Part shown: positions 11,201-23,700 of the stretch, piece after piece | Layout of the letters: every line of letters starts with the position of its first letter | Position numbering within the stretch: the first letter of the stretch is position 1 | From: Apus apus | Lineage: Eukaryota > Chordata > Aves > Apodiformes > Apodidae | NCBI RefSeq assembly: GCF_020740795.1 | Contig: NC_067287.1 | Span: forward strand, 12,353,501 to 12,417,500 | Reading direction: 5' to 3' | Length of the DNA: 64,000 nucleotides | The notes under the pieces: generated by a model | The model's input: the letters and a program-made list of their open reading frames with translations, nothing else | Told to the model about the DNA's origin: nothing | The model's database searches: none | Made by a program: the position numbers and the translations under genes

Positions 11201-14200
11201 TTTTTGTCATTTGGGTCTTGGTTTTCTGAGGTGGTATTTTTTTTATTTCCTCTTGTGAGGAAGAGGGGGAGACCACAGACTTCCTAACATGTGTGGAAAA
11301 GCTTTTTTTAAGTTAAAAAGGTGCAACTTAAACATCTGCTGGCTGGTAGATGCAAGCCAATTTGAGCCTTTCCTCTTGGCTTACTATTTCAATTTTCCTC
11401 AGGATTTAAATATATTTCTGGCCCTTCTTGCCTGTACAAATTTGGTGGTTGTGCTATATAACATAGTGGATCTCCTTTGGATTACAGTCATAAAGATTAT
11501 GACAAATCTGTTTCCTGTAGTGCATGATAATTTTTAGAATAACCAAATTCTATACCTTCCTTCACACGTTAAAAAACGAGGAACTCAGGAGAGAAATTTG
11601 TTTATATTAGTTTGACTGAAATGTTTCTGTGCTTGTAGCAGAGGCTTATAAACTCATAAATGTAAACCACATAGAAGAAAGACTGAAACTTCAAATGCTC
11701 CTTTCTTATGGCAGTATGGCCAGCTAATGGTTTCTTGGATGTGTTTGGACTTGTCTATGTGTGAAGTTAATAAAAAATGTCTATTCTGTGGTAACTTGCA
11801 GTCATTCACACCCTCCTGTAATCTGAATTTTCAAGTTTAAGCAAGTTCTTAATTTCCATTTTAAAAGCAATTAGGGGACTTTCTTCACCATGGTCTATCG
11901 AGTCCCCTTATGAACACGTATGCAGCTTCTGGTGTCCAGAAGCAAACTACACAGCTAACTTTAAAGGTTTCAGCTAGAAAATGGTAGCTGCTGAATATCA
12001 CTTACCTGCCCCATCTCCAGTAGCTCTCTGCTAGTAAGCTGTCCAGTGAAGTGCTGCCCTACTGTGTGAAAATCCTTCAGTTAGATGCTTAGACTCCTGT
12101 GTGTGACACTGTCTTGCATAACAGCAGTGCCCTCAGCATGGAGCAGGCTCAGCCCATGCTAGAGGGCAGGGACACTCAGTGTTCAAAGGTACGGAAAGGG
12201 AGACTGTGAGGAAAACTTTGGCTGCACTTTTAGGATTGCTTGAAGCAGCCCTATTCTTTGTGCTGCTGTGGGTAGTCAGAGCTGTGTTGTGAACCATTTT
12301 GGTTGAGGATGGGAAAACTCACATCTTCCAGAGTTGATGCTAAACTGAACTGAGTGAGAAACTGTACCTTCAGCATTAAGAAAAGACATGGCTTTCCTCT
12401 ACTTTGGAACCAATGCCTCTCTTTTAGAAAGAAAAAAGGCATTACTCCAAGAGTATTGATTGAGGTGGTGTTAACAATGTTAGAATTTGAAGTCAAATCA
12501 CTCTTGAAGTGACTTGGCAAACTCTCTTCATTATGCTTCTAGTTCTTTAGACAGTTCAGGCTGGGGTGATGGTCATGAGGAGTAAATTGTCATGGCACTA
12601 ACTTAAAGCCCTAGGTGTACTGTGTGTGCAGTTGCAGCTAATACTTCCTTGTTGCTCTGGAGGATGAGGTTTTGCTGGCAAGGAAGCAGTTTATTCTACA
12701 GGCACAAACAATCCCTTCTGGCTGATGGCAGGATTTGTCAGACAGTTGGCTGAGGTAAGTCCTTGGATGTACAGAACCAGTTTTGTTTGCTGTCAGCCAG
12801 CAGGGATCTGAACTGGCTGTTTGGGACTGAGGGACCTGTTCTCTGGTGACTCCTCCTGCCTGGTGAGTAAGCAACGCAGCCAGTGTGGGCAGCTGGAATA
12901 TGTCTGGCAGCACTTGAAGGGTTAGGGAAGCTCAAGGCAACAAACCTCTGTACTGCTTCTAGATGCTGTGTTCGGTGGTGCTAAGATGTGGCAGTTTGTA
13001 ATTCTGGCCAAGGGGATAGATATGAGACAGTAAACTGAAACAGTCTGCTGTGCTAGGTGTGCTTTAGTCTCCCTGCTAAGGTTTTTGTGTGCATCCCATC
13101 TGCTGTAAGATCCGCTTTGTTTTATTTAGACTTTTGTGAAGGCCTTACTTACTCAAACAGAAGGTATTTAGATTTGCTGCCTCAGTACTTCCAATTTGTG
13201 TGAACTTGTGTCTCCAGTTTCCTTCCAGTTGTTTATGGAACCAGGTGTCTGCTGCATAGCCTCTTCCCTTGCTCTGAGCTTGACCTGCTTTCCTCCTGCT
13301 GACAGGAAAAAAGTAGGGCAGATTTCTAACTTGAGATATTATTAGACAGGAAACAAAAAGATGCTCTGGATTTTTATCACCCCCTCCTGAAAGAGCTAAC
13401 GTGACCTGGGAGTTCTTCAGGAAGCAGTATGGTGATGCTGAGAACCTTGGTCTTTGGGAGGGACAAAAAGGCTATAGCTGGGTCCCTATTCAAGTCCTTG
13501 GACAGGAAAGTTTCTAGGCTTGAGGACCATAACCAAACCCCAAACATAGCCATTTTAATTTTTTTTACACAGAAGCAAAAAGTGTACTTTACACATGATG
13601 CTATGCCTTTGAGTGGCAGAAAGGTTTGGGTTGGCCTTTCTTTTCTATAGCCTTGTTTTTTGGGATGCCACAGGCGCTGTTGGTTGAACTGTGTTTACAC
13701 TGTTGCTGTGTCCTGGGCATGTGTAGTCAGGTTTTAACAGAGTTCAGCCTGGAAACAGCTTGAGCACCTAGTTTTTTAAAACTGCTCATTTTACATTCCT
13801 GGAGCACAGTGTTAGTGTTGTATCATGCTGGCCAGCTGATGGCATTTATTGCTGAAGGCCAACAGTCAAAACAGGATCCAGAGCTCTTCCTGCTTTCACT
13901 TCTTAAAGCAGATGTGTTTTCCTGGTGACCTGCTTAAGGATTTTGTCACTACCTTTGTGGGTGGATGGTGATGATAGTAGTTGCAATAATGCTGATTACT
14001 AATCAGTTCTTAAGCCTCAGATTTACTGTCACTAGAACTTCTAGGGAACTGATGGGTAACTGTTGTTGTAAAGAAGAACCAAAGGCTTTTGTCCTGATCT
14101 ACCTTGTCTGATTCCTTAAAACAGAACAATGCTGCTGGTATCCAGCTTATCACTGCTTTGCAGCTGTATGTGAAGAACCTATTTTGTGACATGCTTTCAA

Positions 14201-14258
14201 TCTTTTTTGCTCCAGTCTTAATTTAACTTATAATACTATTCTTTTTCATTTTTTGCAG
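2293..14258 (+). other. CLASP1: CLASP1 intron 1
   Basis: A 12.0 kb intron from GTAACG to a pyrimidine-rich acceptor (TTTTTCATTTTTTGCAG). After the island ends near 2800 the sequence is ordinary, moderately AT-rich intronic DNA. The open frames in it are short, overlap on both strands and look random. I see no RNA gene and no clear transposable element; a run of 15 T residues lies at about 10792-10806. Confidence 0.75.
2354..2371. repeat. Poly-G run (18)
   Basis: Eighteen consecutive G residues about 60 bp into intron 1, close behind the exon 1 donor. It is a G-quadruplex candidate and a likely site of sequencing error. Confidence 0.9.
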
Positions 14259-14538
14259 AATGGACTACTGAATTGAGAATTATTGCAGACTCAACAGTAC
14301 AGCACAGCTCGTTGCTCCGTCTATTACTAGTTATTTAAATTGGACTTTTAATATCCTGCCAGCTGCTGTTCACACACACATGGTGCATTGTTGCCATTCT
14401 CAGAATTGCATCTTTGAAACCCAGACCCTCAGTAACCTTCATCGAACAAAGAGGCGACCTCCTGCATACACTTATAGAGGGATTTTTTGGACCTGCTGCC
14501 CTCTAGCTTTCTTGCTGGTGCTGTATTTCTAAGACACT
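14259..14538 (+). promoter_or_regulatory. CLASP1: CLASP1 5' UTR portion of exon 2
   Basis: 280 bp between the acceptor at 14258 and the CLASP1 start codon. It contains two further upstream ATGs. One, at 14260, gives the three-codon frame MDY then TGA. The other, at 14380, opens a 50-codon frame. With the exon 1 ATG this makes three upstream initiation codons in the presumed spliced leader, suggesting that CLASP1 is translationally controlled. The ATG at 14539 has A at -3 and G at +4, better than either upstream ATG in this exon. Confidence 0.7.
14380..14532 (+). CDS. Upstream ORF of 50 codons, in frame with CLASP1
   Basis: ATG at 14380 (C at -3, G at +4, moderate context) is followed by 50 sense codons and TAA at 14530-14532. 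The stop is followed by GAC ACT and then the CLASP1 ATG, so this frame is the same as the main CDS and ends six bases before it. The peptide begins MVHCCHSQNC, has a basic centre (RTKRRPP) and ends in a hydrophobic stretch (PLAFLLVLYF). No family is recognised. It may act only as a cis-acting uORF; production of a stable peptide is not shown. Confidence 0.45.
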   Translation: MVHCCHSQNCIFETQTLSNLHRTKRRPPAYTYRGIFWTCCPLAFLLVLYF

Positions 14539-14733
14539 ATGGAGCCCAGTATGGAGTACTGCTTAGCGCAGGTGCTGCAGAAGGATGTTGGAAAGAGACT
14601 TCAAGTTGGCCAGGAGTTGATAGATTACTTCTCAGATAAACAGAAGTCACATGATCTTGAACACGATCAAACTATGCTGGATAAAATGGTTGATGGACTT
14701 GCCACTTCTTGGGTGAATTCCAGCAATTATAAG
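14539..14733 (+). CDS. CLASP1: CLASP1 exon 2 coding part, residues 1-65
   Basis: 65 codons from ATG to AAG, ending at the donor AAG|GTAAGA (phase 0). It encodes the start of TOG1: QVLQKDVGKRLQVGQELIDY near residues 11-30 and LATSWVNSSNYK at the end. The start is chosen because it matches the known CLASP N-terminus and has a strong context. An in-frame TAA lies six bases upstream. Confidence 0.96.
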
Positions 14734-17700
14734 GTAAGACTTGTCAGATGAAATGTGATTACAGTCAGAAGTTTTAAAGTGAAGTGCTACTTGATCCCAG
14801 TAAAATTTGTCCAGTAGACTTGCTAATACACTGTTCTGTAAACTAATAATTATGCTGAATCAACCATTCTTGGCCCATTTCTTGGTAGCTGATAGTTGAT
14901 GTGATCTTGAGGACTCAAGGTAGTAGGAATTCAGTAAATGGATTTATCTTTAAATGGATTTACATTTGGTATTAACACTATACTGTGTCCTGTTTTTTGG
15001 TATGCCTTATTAACTGGTTATGTGCTTTTATCAATTCCATAGTTAGCAATGCCAGTGATTTTCAGCCACATTGAAAAAGTTGATAAAACTGCAGAAAACA
15101 TAACCAGCAGTATCTTTTTACTGTCATTAAATCTTGTTAGAATTTTTTCCGATTTCCAATGGGCAACTTAAGTACAGTTGATCTACTGCACTTAGCTCAG
15201 TAAAGGTAGTGTGTGTGTATATGTATGTTGTGTTGAATTTGACAGTGTTGCAGTACATTGGTAGGACATGGAACCCCACTGCCTTATTATCCCTGTCATG
15301 CTGCTTCATCTCCCTACAGGTCTTAGTGAGGAAGTCCTTACATTTCCATGGACTGTGGGATTGGGGAGGGGTTCTCAGCTGTTGCTTGTAAAACTTCTGT
15401 GCTGGTCCCTTCGGAAGGTACTCTTAATAGAGTACTTAAGCTATAGTACTGACTATAATAGGATAATTTGTTCCTTTCCAATAAGTCCAGAAAAAACAGA
15501 GTTCAACTTCCTCCAGAGCTGAACCTGAAGATAACTGGGAGTTGTGCTGGAGTTCTTTCCTGTAGTAGTGAAGGGGAGACTAGCCATATAGGTTGCAAGT
15601 GGTCTGGAGCTTACCATCCTCAAATGAATTGACATTATTTTTAAGAGAAATTTTGATTGAGAAGTGGTTGTGAGATTGCAGTGTATTGGTCAACATATTC
15701 TGCACAGCTGCATCTTTTCCTTCATTTTTGTCAATAAGCAGCTGTGATAGAATCTGTTTGGTATGTAGGAAGAAAAAGAAACCTAAGCCAACAGGCTACC
15801 AAAGCCAGTACATTCTCAACAGAGGATCCATTCTGAATGACCATATGGAGAAATCTTAATTTGCTGTCATTAACAAGTGGCATATGTAACATTTTTGGAG
15901 AGCACTGTGTTGATATTCCCCCTTTTCCTGCTAACTGGCTTTCTCAGACTTCCGTGATTCTTATTGCAAAGGTAGTTCCAGCACACTAAACTTGAAATTG
16001 TTTCAAACTATTCACTGTGGTATTCGTTCTCCAGTAACAAACTGGTGGCACTTCTGTACTGCAGTGAGACTGTTCCAGAACTCATGCTTCTAAGCTGACA
16101 TTCATTAATGTGTGTGTTCTATAGATAGCATTTGCTGTGTTTAATGAGTTTTAGTAAGCATAACAGAGACATGTCTTCGACGTCTGGAGGGTGTTTTATC
16201 AGTGAATGAGCATAACAGAATGTGAAACGTTTGAGTGGGGCAAGTTGGCTACCTGGAGGTTAGTGATGTAGTGAGGTCTGCTTCAGTATCCCACCAAAGC
16301 TTACTACTTAATCATATGCCAACCTCTTACTTTTGTTTTAGTGCCTGCATCTGTGTTGCTGTTGTGTTTCTTCTTGACTGCTTGTTAAGTGAGGGTTCAG
16401 AAGCTCAATCTGTCTGGTGTGAGGGAGAACAGGGTAGCTGGTGTCATCTGATCCTGTTCATGGATTACTGTAACAACCCTGAGAGTGAAAGGCCAAGCAT
16501 TGCTGCCCTAGAACAACCATCTGGAGAGCTAAACTGCAGTTGTTAAGCCACAGTTGAAAAAGCCATATTCTGCACACTTGACACTTTTTCAAATTATGGG
16601 AATCAGTTTAAAACAAAGATTGAGATCATCTGCATGATCTGAAATTTCCTAACACTTCAGTGATAGTGTGTTCTGAGACTTAGACTGGGTTTGGATAACA
16701 GACCCACTAACTTGGGACAGCTTCTAATTGATTCAAGAGTCCAGTTAGGATTCTTCTAACTAAACACTTGTGCTTATATGTTTTCACTTGGGGAAACATC
16801 AGCAAAGCATAGAGAAGTGACATCCCTTAGACAATCCAGTTCAGTTTGGATTAAAAGAAGCCTCAACTGATGGTAAAGTTACTATGGTGTTACAGGGAGG
16901 GCTCATGCTGTCTCCCTCATTGGCATAGAAGTTTGAGCTATGTAAGTCATGATCTTCATTGACATTTTTAGGCTTTGGTCGTTTTTGTTCATTGTTTCTA
17001 TTTTAACCTGATGGTATTTTAAGTCCTTGACCTCAGCACTGGGTTTGGAGACAAAATCTTTTCTTTCAAGTGATGCAGAAAAATAGAATAAGGGGAGGGT
17101 GGAAGAGGTACTGTGGTGCTGTCCAAATCTGTAAGAGCATCATGTGTGAAACAGGGTGAGACCTAACACTTCTGACAGCACTCAGCACTCAAAACTCTTC
17201 TAGCAAATGGCCTTGTGACCTGGTCACTGATCTGTACTTTGTAACAGGCAGCTGCCTTAGGTACAGAAGTTACTTGGGTAGTTCAGGATGCTTTTAAAGT
17301 CAAGGAAACATGAGGGTTGTTATATGAAGCAAGGTACTGAGGTCCAGTGCAAGGCCATTTACGTATCTGTGCTTGTCACGGGTGTGCTTGAAATGCACTT
17401 GAAGTGTATTGCCTGGCCCACATTTTCCCGGCAGTAGTTAGTTAGGTGGAATACAGAAGAATGATGCAGGTTGAAAAACATTATTTCTCTTTGAGATCTC
17501 TTACTCTTCTCTAGACCTCAGTTACATAAAGCAGACAACCTATGTTTGTATGGGCACTGTAAGTTGTGAAACATATAGTGAGGTTGGGTTGGGGAAGGTA
17601 TTGCAGGATGCTGCAGACCGAAGAGGAATCCTGCTTCTGTTGTTAGTTCACATGCTTTGTCTGCATGGTCTGTGCTATTTCAGGATGGTCATTCAGCTGG

Positions 17701-20700
17701 ACTCTGTTTCTTCCTTGGTTAAGAAAAAAGTTATTTTTCAGAGCTTTGAATCCTTGAACAGTAACTAAGGCCTGCTCTGAGCTGGTCTATCTTGATGTGC
17801 AGCAAAACAGCATAGCAGTGTCAATGTCTTCAGGACATTCTTCTAGCTTCACAATCCTATAGCAAGGTGACAAAGCTGAAATCAGTAATTCCTTGAACAG
17901 TCTCACTTTGAGCTGCTTGTGGCACCATTTGGTAATGCTCCCATACGCAGGATCTCCTGACTCGTCTGTGGCCAACGTGCCTTTCTTAGTATCCAGACTG
18001 TGATGTCCCATTGTTTCGTTTTTGAGGGCTAGTGTGAAGAAGTATGTCCAGGATCTGAAAGTAGTTTTCTACTAGACTGTTACTCCTAGAGGTGGAATGA
18101 GGGTGTTTGGCAATGACCTTCTTGCCTGCTTGCCCACAACAGAGTATTGTACCATTGTTCTCATCTAGCAATGGGCATGAGGTCTCCTGTACCTTTCTCT
18201 TCCCTGTGGGGTGTGATCTATGCTGTTGGAGTTGCGGTTTACACTGGAGGTACCTGGTATTGGTGTTCACTGTAATAACATCTGAGAGTGAACTCAGCTT
18301 AGAGATTTGGTAGTGACAGAGCCTTCAAGCAAGTCAGGTCCATGAAATTTGAGAGGTGCTACTTAGTGTTCTCTTACATCAGAGTGGTAGGAGAGGCCTG
18401 TTTGAAGTGAAACTGGGTAGAAGTTTGCAATAGGGAACTAGTTGAGACTTTTTGGTGTTATCCTGCACTTTGGCAGGTAGTAATTTTTTTGGTGCTGTGC
18501 TGCCCTCAAATGCACAGGCTATGCTAGCCAAGGAGGGTATCTTACCCTTGCATGGGGTGATCCCTTTGCCCTGGTGCAGCTTGAGCTGTGTGAGGCTCTG
18601 CTCAGCAGCTTGCAGGACGAAAGGGGAGTTAGGAACTGACTGGGCTTTGCTTGTGAAAGGGGAGTTAGGGACTGACAAGGTTAACAGACCCCCAGTGGCT
18701 GAGGATACTTGCACTTGTGAAAGCCTCTTGGCTGAAGAAGCAGAGCTGTGCTGGTAGACCCAGTCTGTCAAGGTGAGAGCTGTGCAGGGCTCTGTCCCAA
18801 GCTTTGTTGTATTCATGTGTGTAGGATTTCAGTTTTGGCTTGTTTTTGTTACTTACAGAGACATCACACTTTTTTATTGTTAAATTTTTAGAGACTTTTT
18901 TGTATGTTGAAATATTGCAGGAAGATTTCCTCTGACAAAACTCCTAATTCTGTTAGAGAAAACTGCCTTCTAGTCTCATCTGTGTCTCAATATCAAGTAT
19001 TACAAGAGCATGATTCACTGAGCTGAAGAGAAATAAAATTACATGCATAAATTAGCTGGTTTTCTTAAATTGTGTGTTGAATAATTTTTTTGGCTTCACT
19101 AATTGAGGGGTAGAACAGATGGTGCAGGCTTAGTTTAAAGTGGCATCCATTAGGGTTACTTAAGCTGATGAGTGGTTGTTCACTATAAGCATACATTTGT
19201 TCTCTGTACAGTGTTTATTTTGGTTGAAATTCAGTGGAAGAAATCCTGATTTAAGAAATAATTATCATGCATGACTGTGGGTTGATATGATAATTTGCTA
19301 AGTGTGTTCTGTTGTGTATTTAATGCACAGAGGAAAAAAGACTTAAGGAATTAAAAAAATAGACTTGTAAAGGGTTTCCAAGCAGCTGCTGTTAGCTGGT
19401 GAGTTTTGGGATGCCAAGGGGGGTACATGAGGCTCAGTAATACAAACATTGATTTAGCAGTTGCATCCCTGATAACTTTTTACTGTGAACCTCTAATTGC
19501 TAATAAAAATGAATCAAAACTGATTCGTTTTGATGCTAAAAGGATATGAGAAATCAACTACCGAGGAAGAATGATCTGAACTTGTGAGTAGAGGTGATTC
19601 CTAGTGTATGCCTATATTGCAACAGGCATCTTGGCAGAAAACTGCTTTTCTTGCCTCTTCATGTGGAGAGAAGAGCTATCCCAGGAAGGGCTAGAGACTC
19701 AATGGGCTTGAACTGCATTTGCAGAGTGTGGCCAATCCTTGTTTTTTGGGCTGCTGTGCTGGCTTGTTCTTAATAGGTGAGTTTTCCTGCCTTAGATTTA
19801 GGAAGGAGAAGAATTTTGGCTCCAGGATATCCAGTTTCCTGTAGGCATTAATGGTAATTCCCAGTCCAGCTGATCAGTTTTTTTCTGTGGCTCTAGTAGC
19901 TGGGCCTGCCTTTCCAACATTTACTGCACTGTACAGTAATTTGATCAGATTATGGTGCCAGCTCTTGTCTGTTTGGTATCAGCAGTATGGGGAGTGCCAC
20001 AGAAGATGCAATGCAGAATAGATCTGTAGCAGCTGGGCTAGATCAGATTTAATACTAGCTTCAGTCCTCCATATTTAGGACAAAAAATGAACGACTGTAG
20101 GAAATCAGCATTTACATTTTTTTGGTGGCTTTTCTTAATGCTTACAAGGTAATGATAGGTTGTAGCAGGAAGGTTTGTTCCTTTTCCAGAAGAACTGTAG
20201 TGTAGTAGTAATACTTTGTAATTGTTTTATATAAAATGTGGATGTGCATAAAGTAGAGTTTGTGAGCTGGAGTGTACCAGACAACAGGATCTTTCAGTTG
20301 TTTACCTAGGTATTATGAAATCAAGTAGGAATGATGAAAATTTACAGGATCCCAAGGAGTGTGAAGACCAGAGACCCAATGCAGAAATAAATAGGAGTTT
20401 GTTTCCATAGTGGCATGCAGTACACACAGTGCAACTCTGTATCCTGTCACACCATGGCCGGCTGTGGTTGGTGAAAGATTACTATGAAAATGTGATACAA
20501 AGTGTGTCCCTTGTATATCCTTCTGGTTTGTAGAGATTTAATCCCCTGGTCTTGCTTTCTGACCAAATTTGTATTACATTCCCACAGGATTTTAGTGCTG
20601 GGACTGACTCAGGACAAGAATATTGTTACTGGCTTTTTTTAGAGCTGTTTTTTCTTGAGTGCTTGGAGGTGTGGCTGTCTCAGCACGTTGGCAAGGCCAA

Positions 20701-23700
20701 ACAGGCTCTTGTTGGGATCTGAGAGGCTGGTCAACACACAGCAGGCTGAACCATTGTGGGTACTAAATTGAGATGATAAAGCTATTCCTTTAATGCTGGT
20801 GTAGTGTTTCAGTTGCAGCACTTCGGTGCTTGTCACTAGGGTTTGTTCAGAGGTTTAACACAGTTCCCTGGCTCTTGGGAAACCTTGAATGTATTACTTG
20901 GCTGCAGACTGAGGGTCACAGCTGATGCATTGGTGGAAAAGGCAGATTATTGGGGATTTATTTCTGTGAGGATAAGGGTAAACTAATGCTGTTGTACAGT
21001 GCCTTGTTGAGCTCTTCTGTGGCATGTGTTGTATAGTTCTAGTTGTGTGTCTGCAAGGAAGGAATTCAAGCTGGAACAGGTGCAGGGAAGGGCTAGTGTG
21101 GTGTTTGGGGGGGTTGGAGAGCCAGCCTGGCCAGAGGAGACTAAAAGTTTGGCTTGTTTGGTTTACAGTATGAAGGTTGAGAGGGTATACGACTACTGAC
21201 TATAAATACATCAGAGGGGTGAACATCAGGGAGGGGAAAGAACTATTAGAGCTAAAGGGCAAGGTTAGCACAAGAACAAATGGGTATAAACTGACAGTGA
21301 GTAAATTTAGGATGGATGTGAGATGAAAGTTGCCTGCAGCAAGAGCACTGAGGGTCTGAAAAACTCTTAGAGGAAAAGATAAGAACAAGGCAACAGTTTG
21401 GTTTTAGGGTAGGTCTTATGACAATTATGAATAGTTTATATTCTATACAGAATAACAGGATTATGTACAGTGATAAAGTTCATTTCAGTCCTTTGCTTGT
21501 ACAGTAGAATGGGTATGACAGTGTCTGAAACTGCTCTAAGTGTACTGGCTTTGATTTTTTGAAATTCCAAAGTGACTCAGAGGCTCTTCATGTTATGCCT
21601 GAGGATCATGTTCCTGTTACCTCGGTTGGAATTAGCAGGCACTCATGCATATGTGATCCAGCTCTCCTTGTTTTTAGTAGGTAACAGGGTGAGTAGGGGA
21701 GAATTCTCATTTGCCCTGACATTCTGACTCCTGAGGATCACTATCTGAACTGGAGGTTAATTGCAGTGATGGGTTTACAGGCTTCTGGATTTTTTGCTAG
21801 TCTCTAGATGGCTCAATGTAGTTAATTCTGTTGTTCTCTTGATGCTGAAAGAAACATTAGTCAGCCTGCAGGGTCCCCCAGCAACAACAGCCTATTAGCT
21901 TCTCACCTAAAAGTAGGAATGCTCTTCCAAGTCTTTTTTGTGGTATATTCCTGAAGGCATCTTGAAGGCTGCTCTGGTCTCATCCTTTGAAAAATCAACT
22001 GCTGACAGTCCTAGTGGCAATGAAGTCTAGTTGCCTCTGACTTAGTCTGGTTTTACTCAAGTTATTTTTTAAGTAGATAAGTTTTATGAAGCCTCATTTC
22101 CTTTGGCTTTTTCTATGTAGATTTGCTGGTGTTTAATGCTGTGGGTTTTTTTATGCTGAAGTCTGTCTCTTAATGGAATCTCTTTTGCTTGGTTACTATA
22201 TTTGTAAGAGCATAATGGCTTTGGGATCTCTGTTCTACCATGTTAAGTTGAAGCTTGCTAAAATTGTTACAGAAAACTGAAATCATGGAGAGATGCAATA
22301 ATATATGAATGACACATTAATAACTTACTGATCTCTTCCTTAAAAATAAGACTGAAAAATACCTGATATGTAGTAATGAAATATTACAGAAAACCGAACC
22401 CAAACAAACCAAAACCATATTCCAGTGTGTTCTTAGCAGTAAGTGCAGCTATGTCAATTTTTGGAGGACCAGCCCATGAGACTAGGCAGTCTGGTGAAGG
22501 GATACTTATTTCATTCAGATATGTGATTCTGGCTCTTGCAGCCCTTCTTTGCAGCAGTTGCATTTTGAGACTGAAAGGTAAGATTTCCTGTATAGTAGTA
22601 GGATCAGCTCATAGAATCACAGGGTAATTGGGGTTGCAAGTGCTCTTGGGTTTGTGAAGTTTCATCCACCCTATAATTGTTTAGAGTCAAGGCATTAAAA
22701 CTTCATTTCTTGTTTTCTAACAAAATTAATTAGCACATAAGTGTATTTCAGTGTCTATGTGAATCAACTCCCATATAAATGTTTTTGAGATGCCAGTGAT
22801 GGCAGTGTAGCGTTTTGGGTTTATCTTAAAAATGTTTAAGATGAGCCACCCAAGGTACTGGTGACAATCTAGCTGAGGCTCAAAGTAGTCTTATTTGTCT
22901 GCTGCTCGGCTTGCCTAGATCTACAGGTTTTCAATGAGCATATTGTTCTGTGTGAGTTTGTATAAATCTCATGTATTTGTATCCTATGTATTGTCTGCTC
23001 TGTGGCCATATTAGATGCAGGAGGGAAAGTGTGGAACACAGTGGAGACATGTAGTCTGATTTTCTGCAAGTGAACATTACCTCCCACGAATTGTTCATTA
23101 CTCTCCTCTTAGATCAGATTTCTTTTTGATCAGACAAAACCTGCTGTGTTCCTCATTTAGTACTGCTTTTGTGCCAAATATGAAACTTTAAAACAAAGCA
23201 ACATTTGAGTATTCAAGAATTAGAGCAAAGAGTCCCAGTTATCAGAGCGTACAAAGCAAGATAATTTTTTATATCATGGCTGGAAGTTTAGCCAGAGGAA
23301 AGAATGTGTAGGATTGGGCCCTGAATTAAGTGTGAGAAAGAATTTTCATGCCTTATAATGCTTTTTCATCTCCAAATGTAGTTTGTTGAGAGAAGCTTGT
23401 AGAAACAATGAGCAATTTGGTTTGCTATATCCCTCTTGATGTTGGCCCTGTCCAGGCGGGCAGGACGTGCGCACAAGTGCGAAGTCTGGCAGGATCTGTC
23501 TTTGAGATCTGGAAGCATTGTGAGGTTAACTGTGGTGTTACCAGCTTGCCAGGGTAGAAGTGTTTGTGCCTGTCTGCTCGTGATTGAGAATCTGGCAGTA
23601 CCAAATGGAAAACCCAAAGTTACTTCTCAGTGTATTTTGAAATTATACTGTTTGAGTAATATTTGCATTTACTGTGAATTGTATGTTAGAAATCAACTCT

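Noticed and set aside
18379..18816. 145-codon minus-strand frame with SVPNSPF repeats
   Set aside because: The peptide repeat is explained by a two-copy DNA repeat of 36 bp period, and no homology is recognised.
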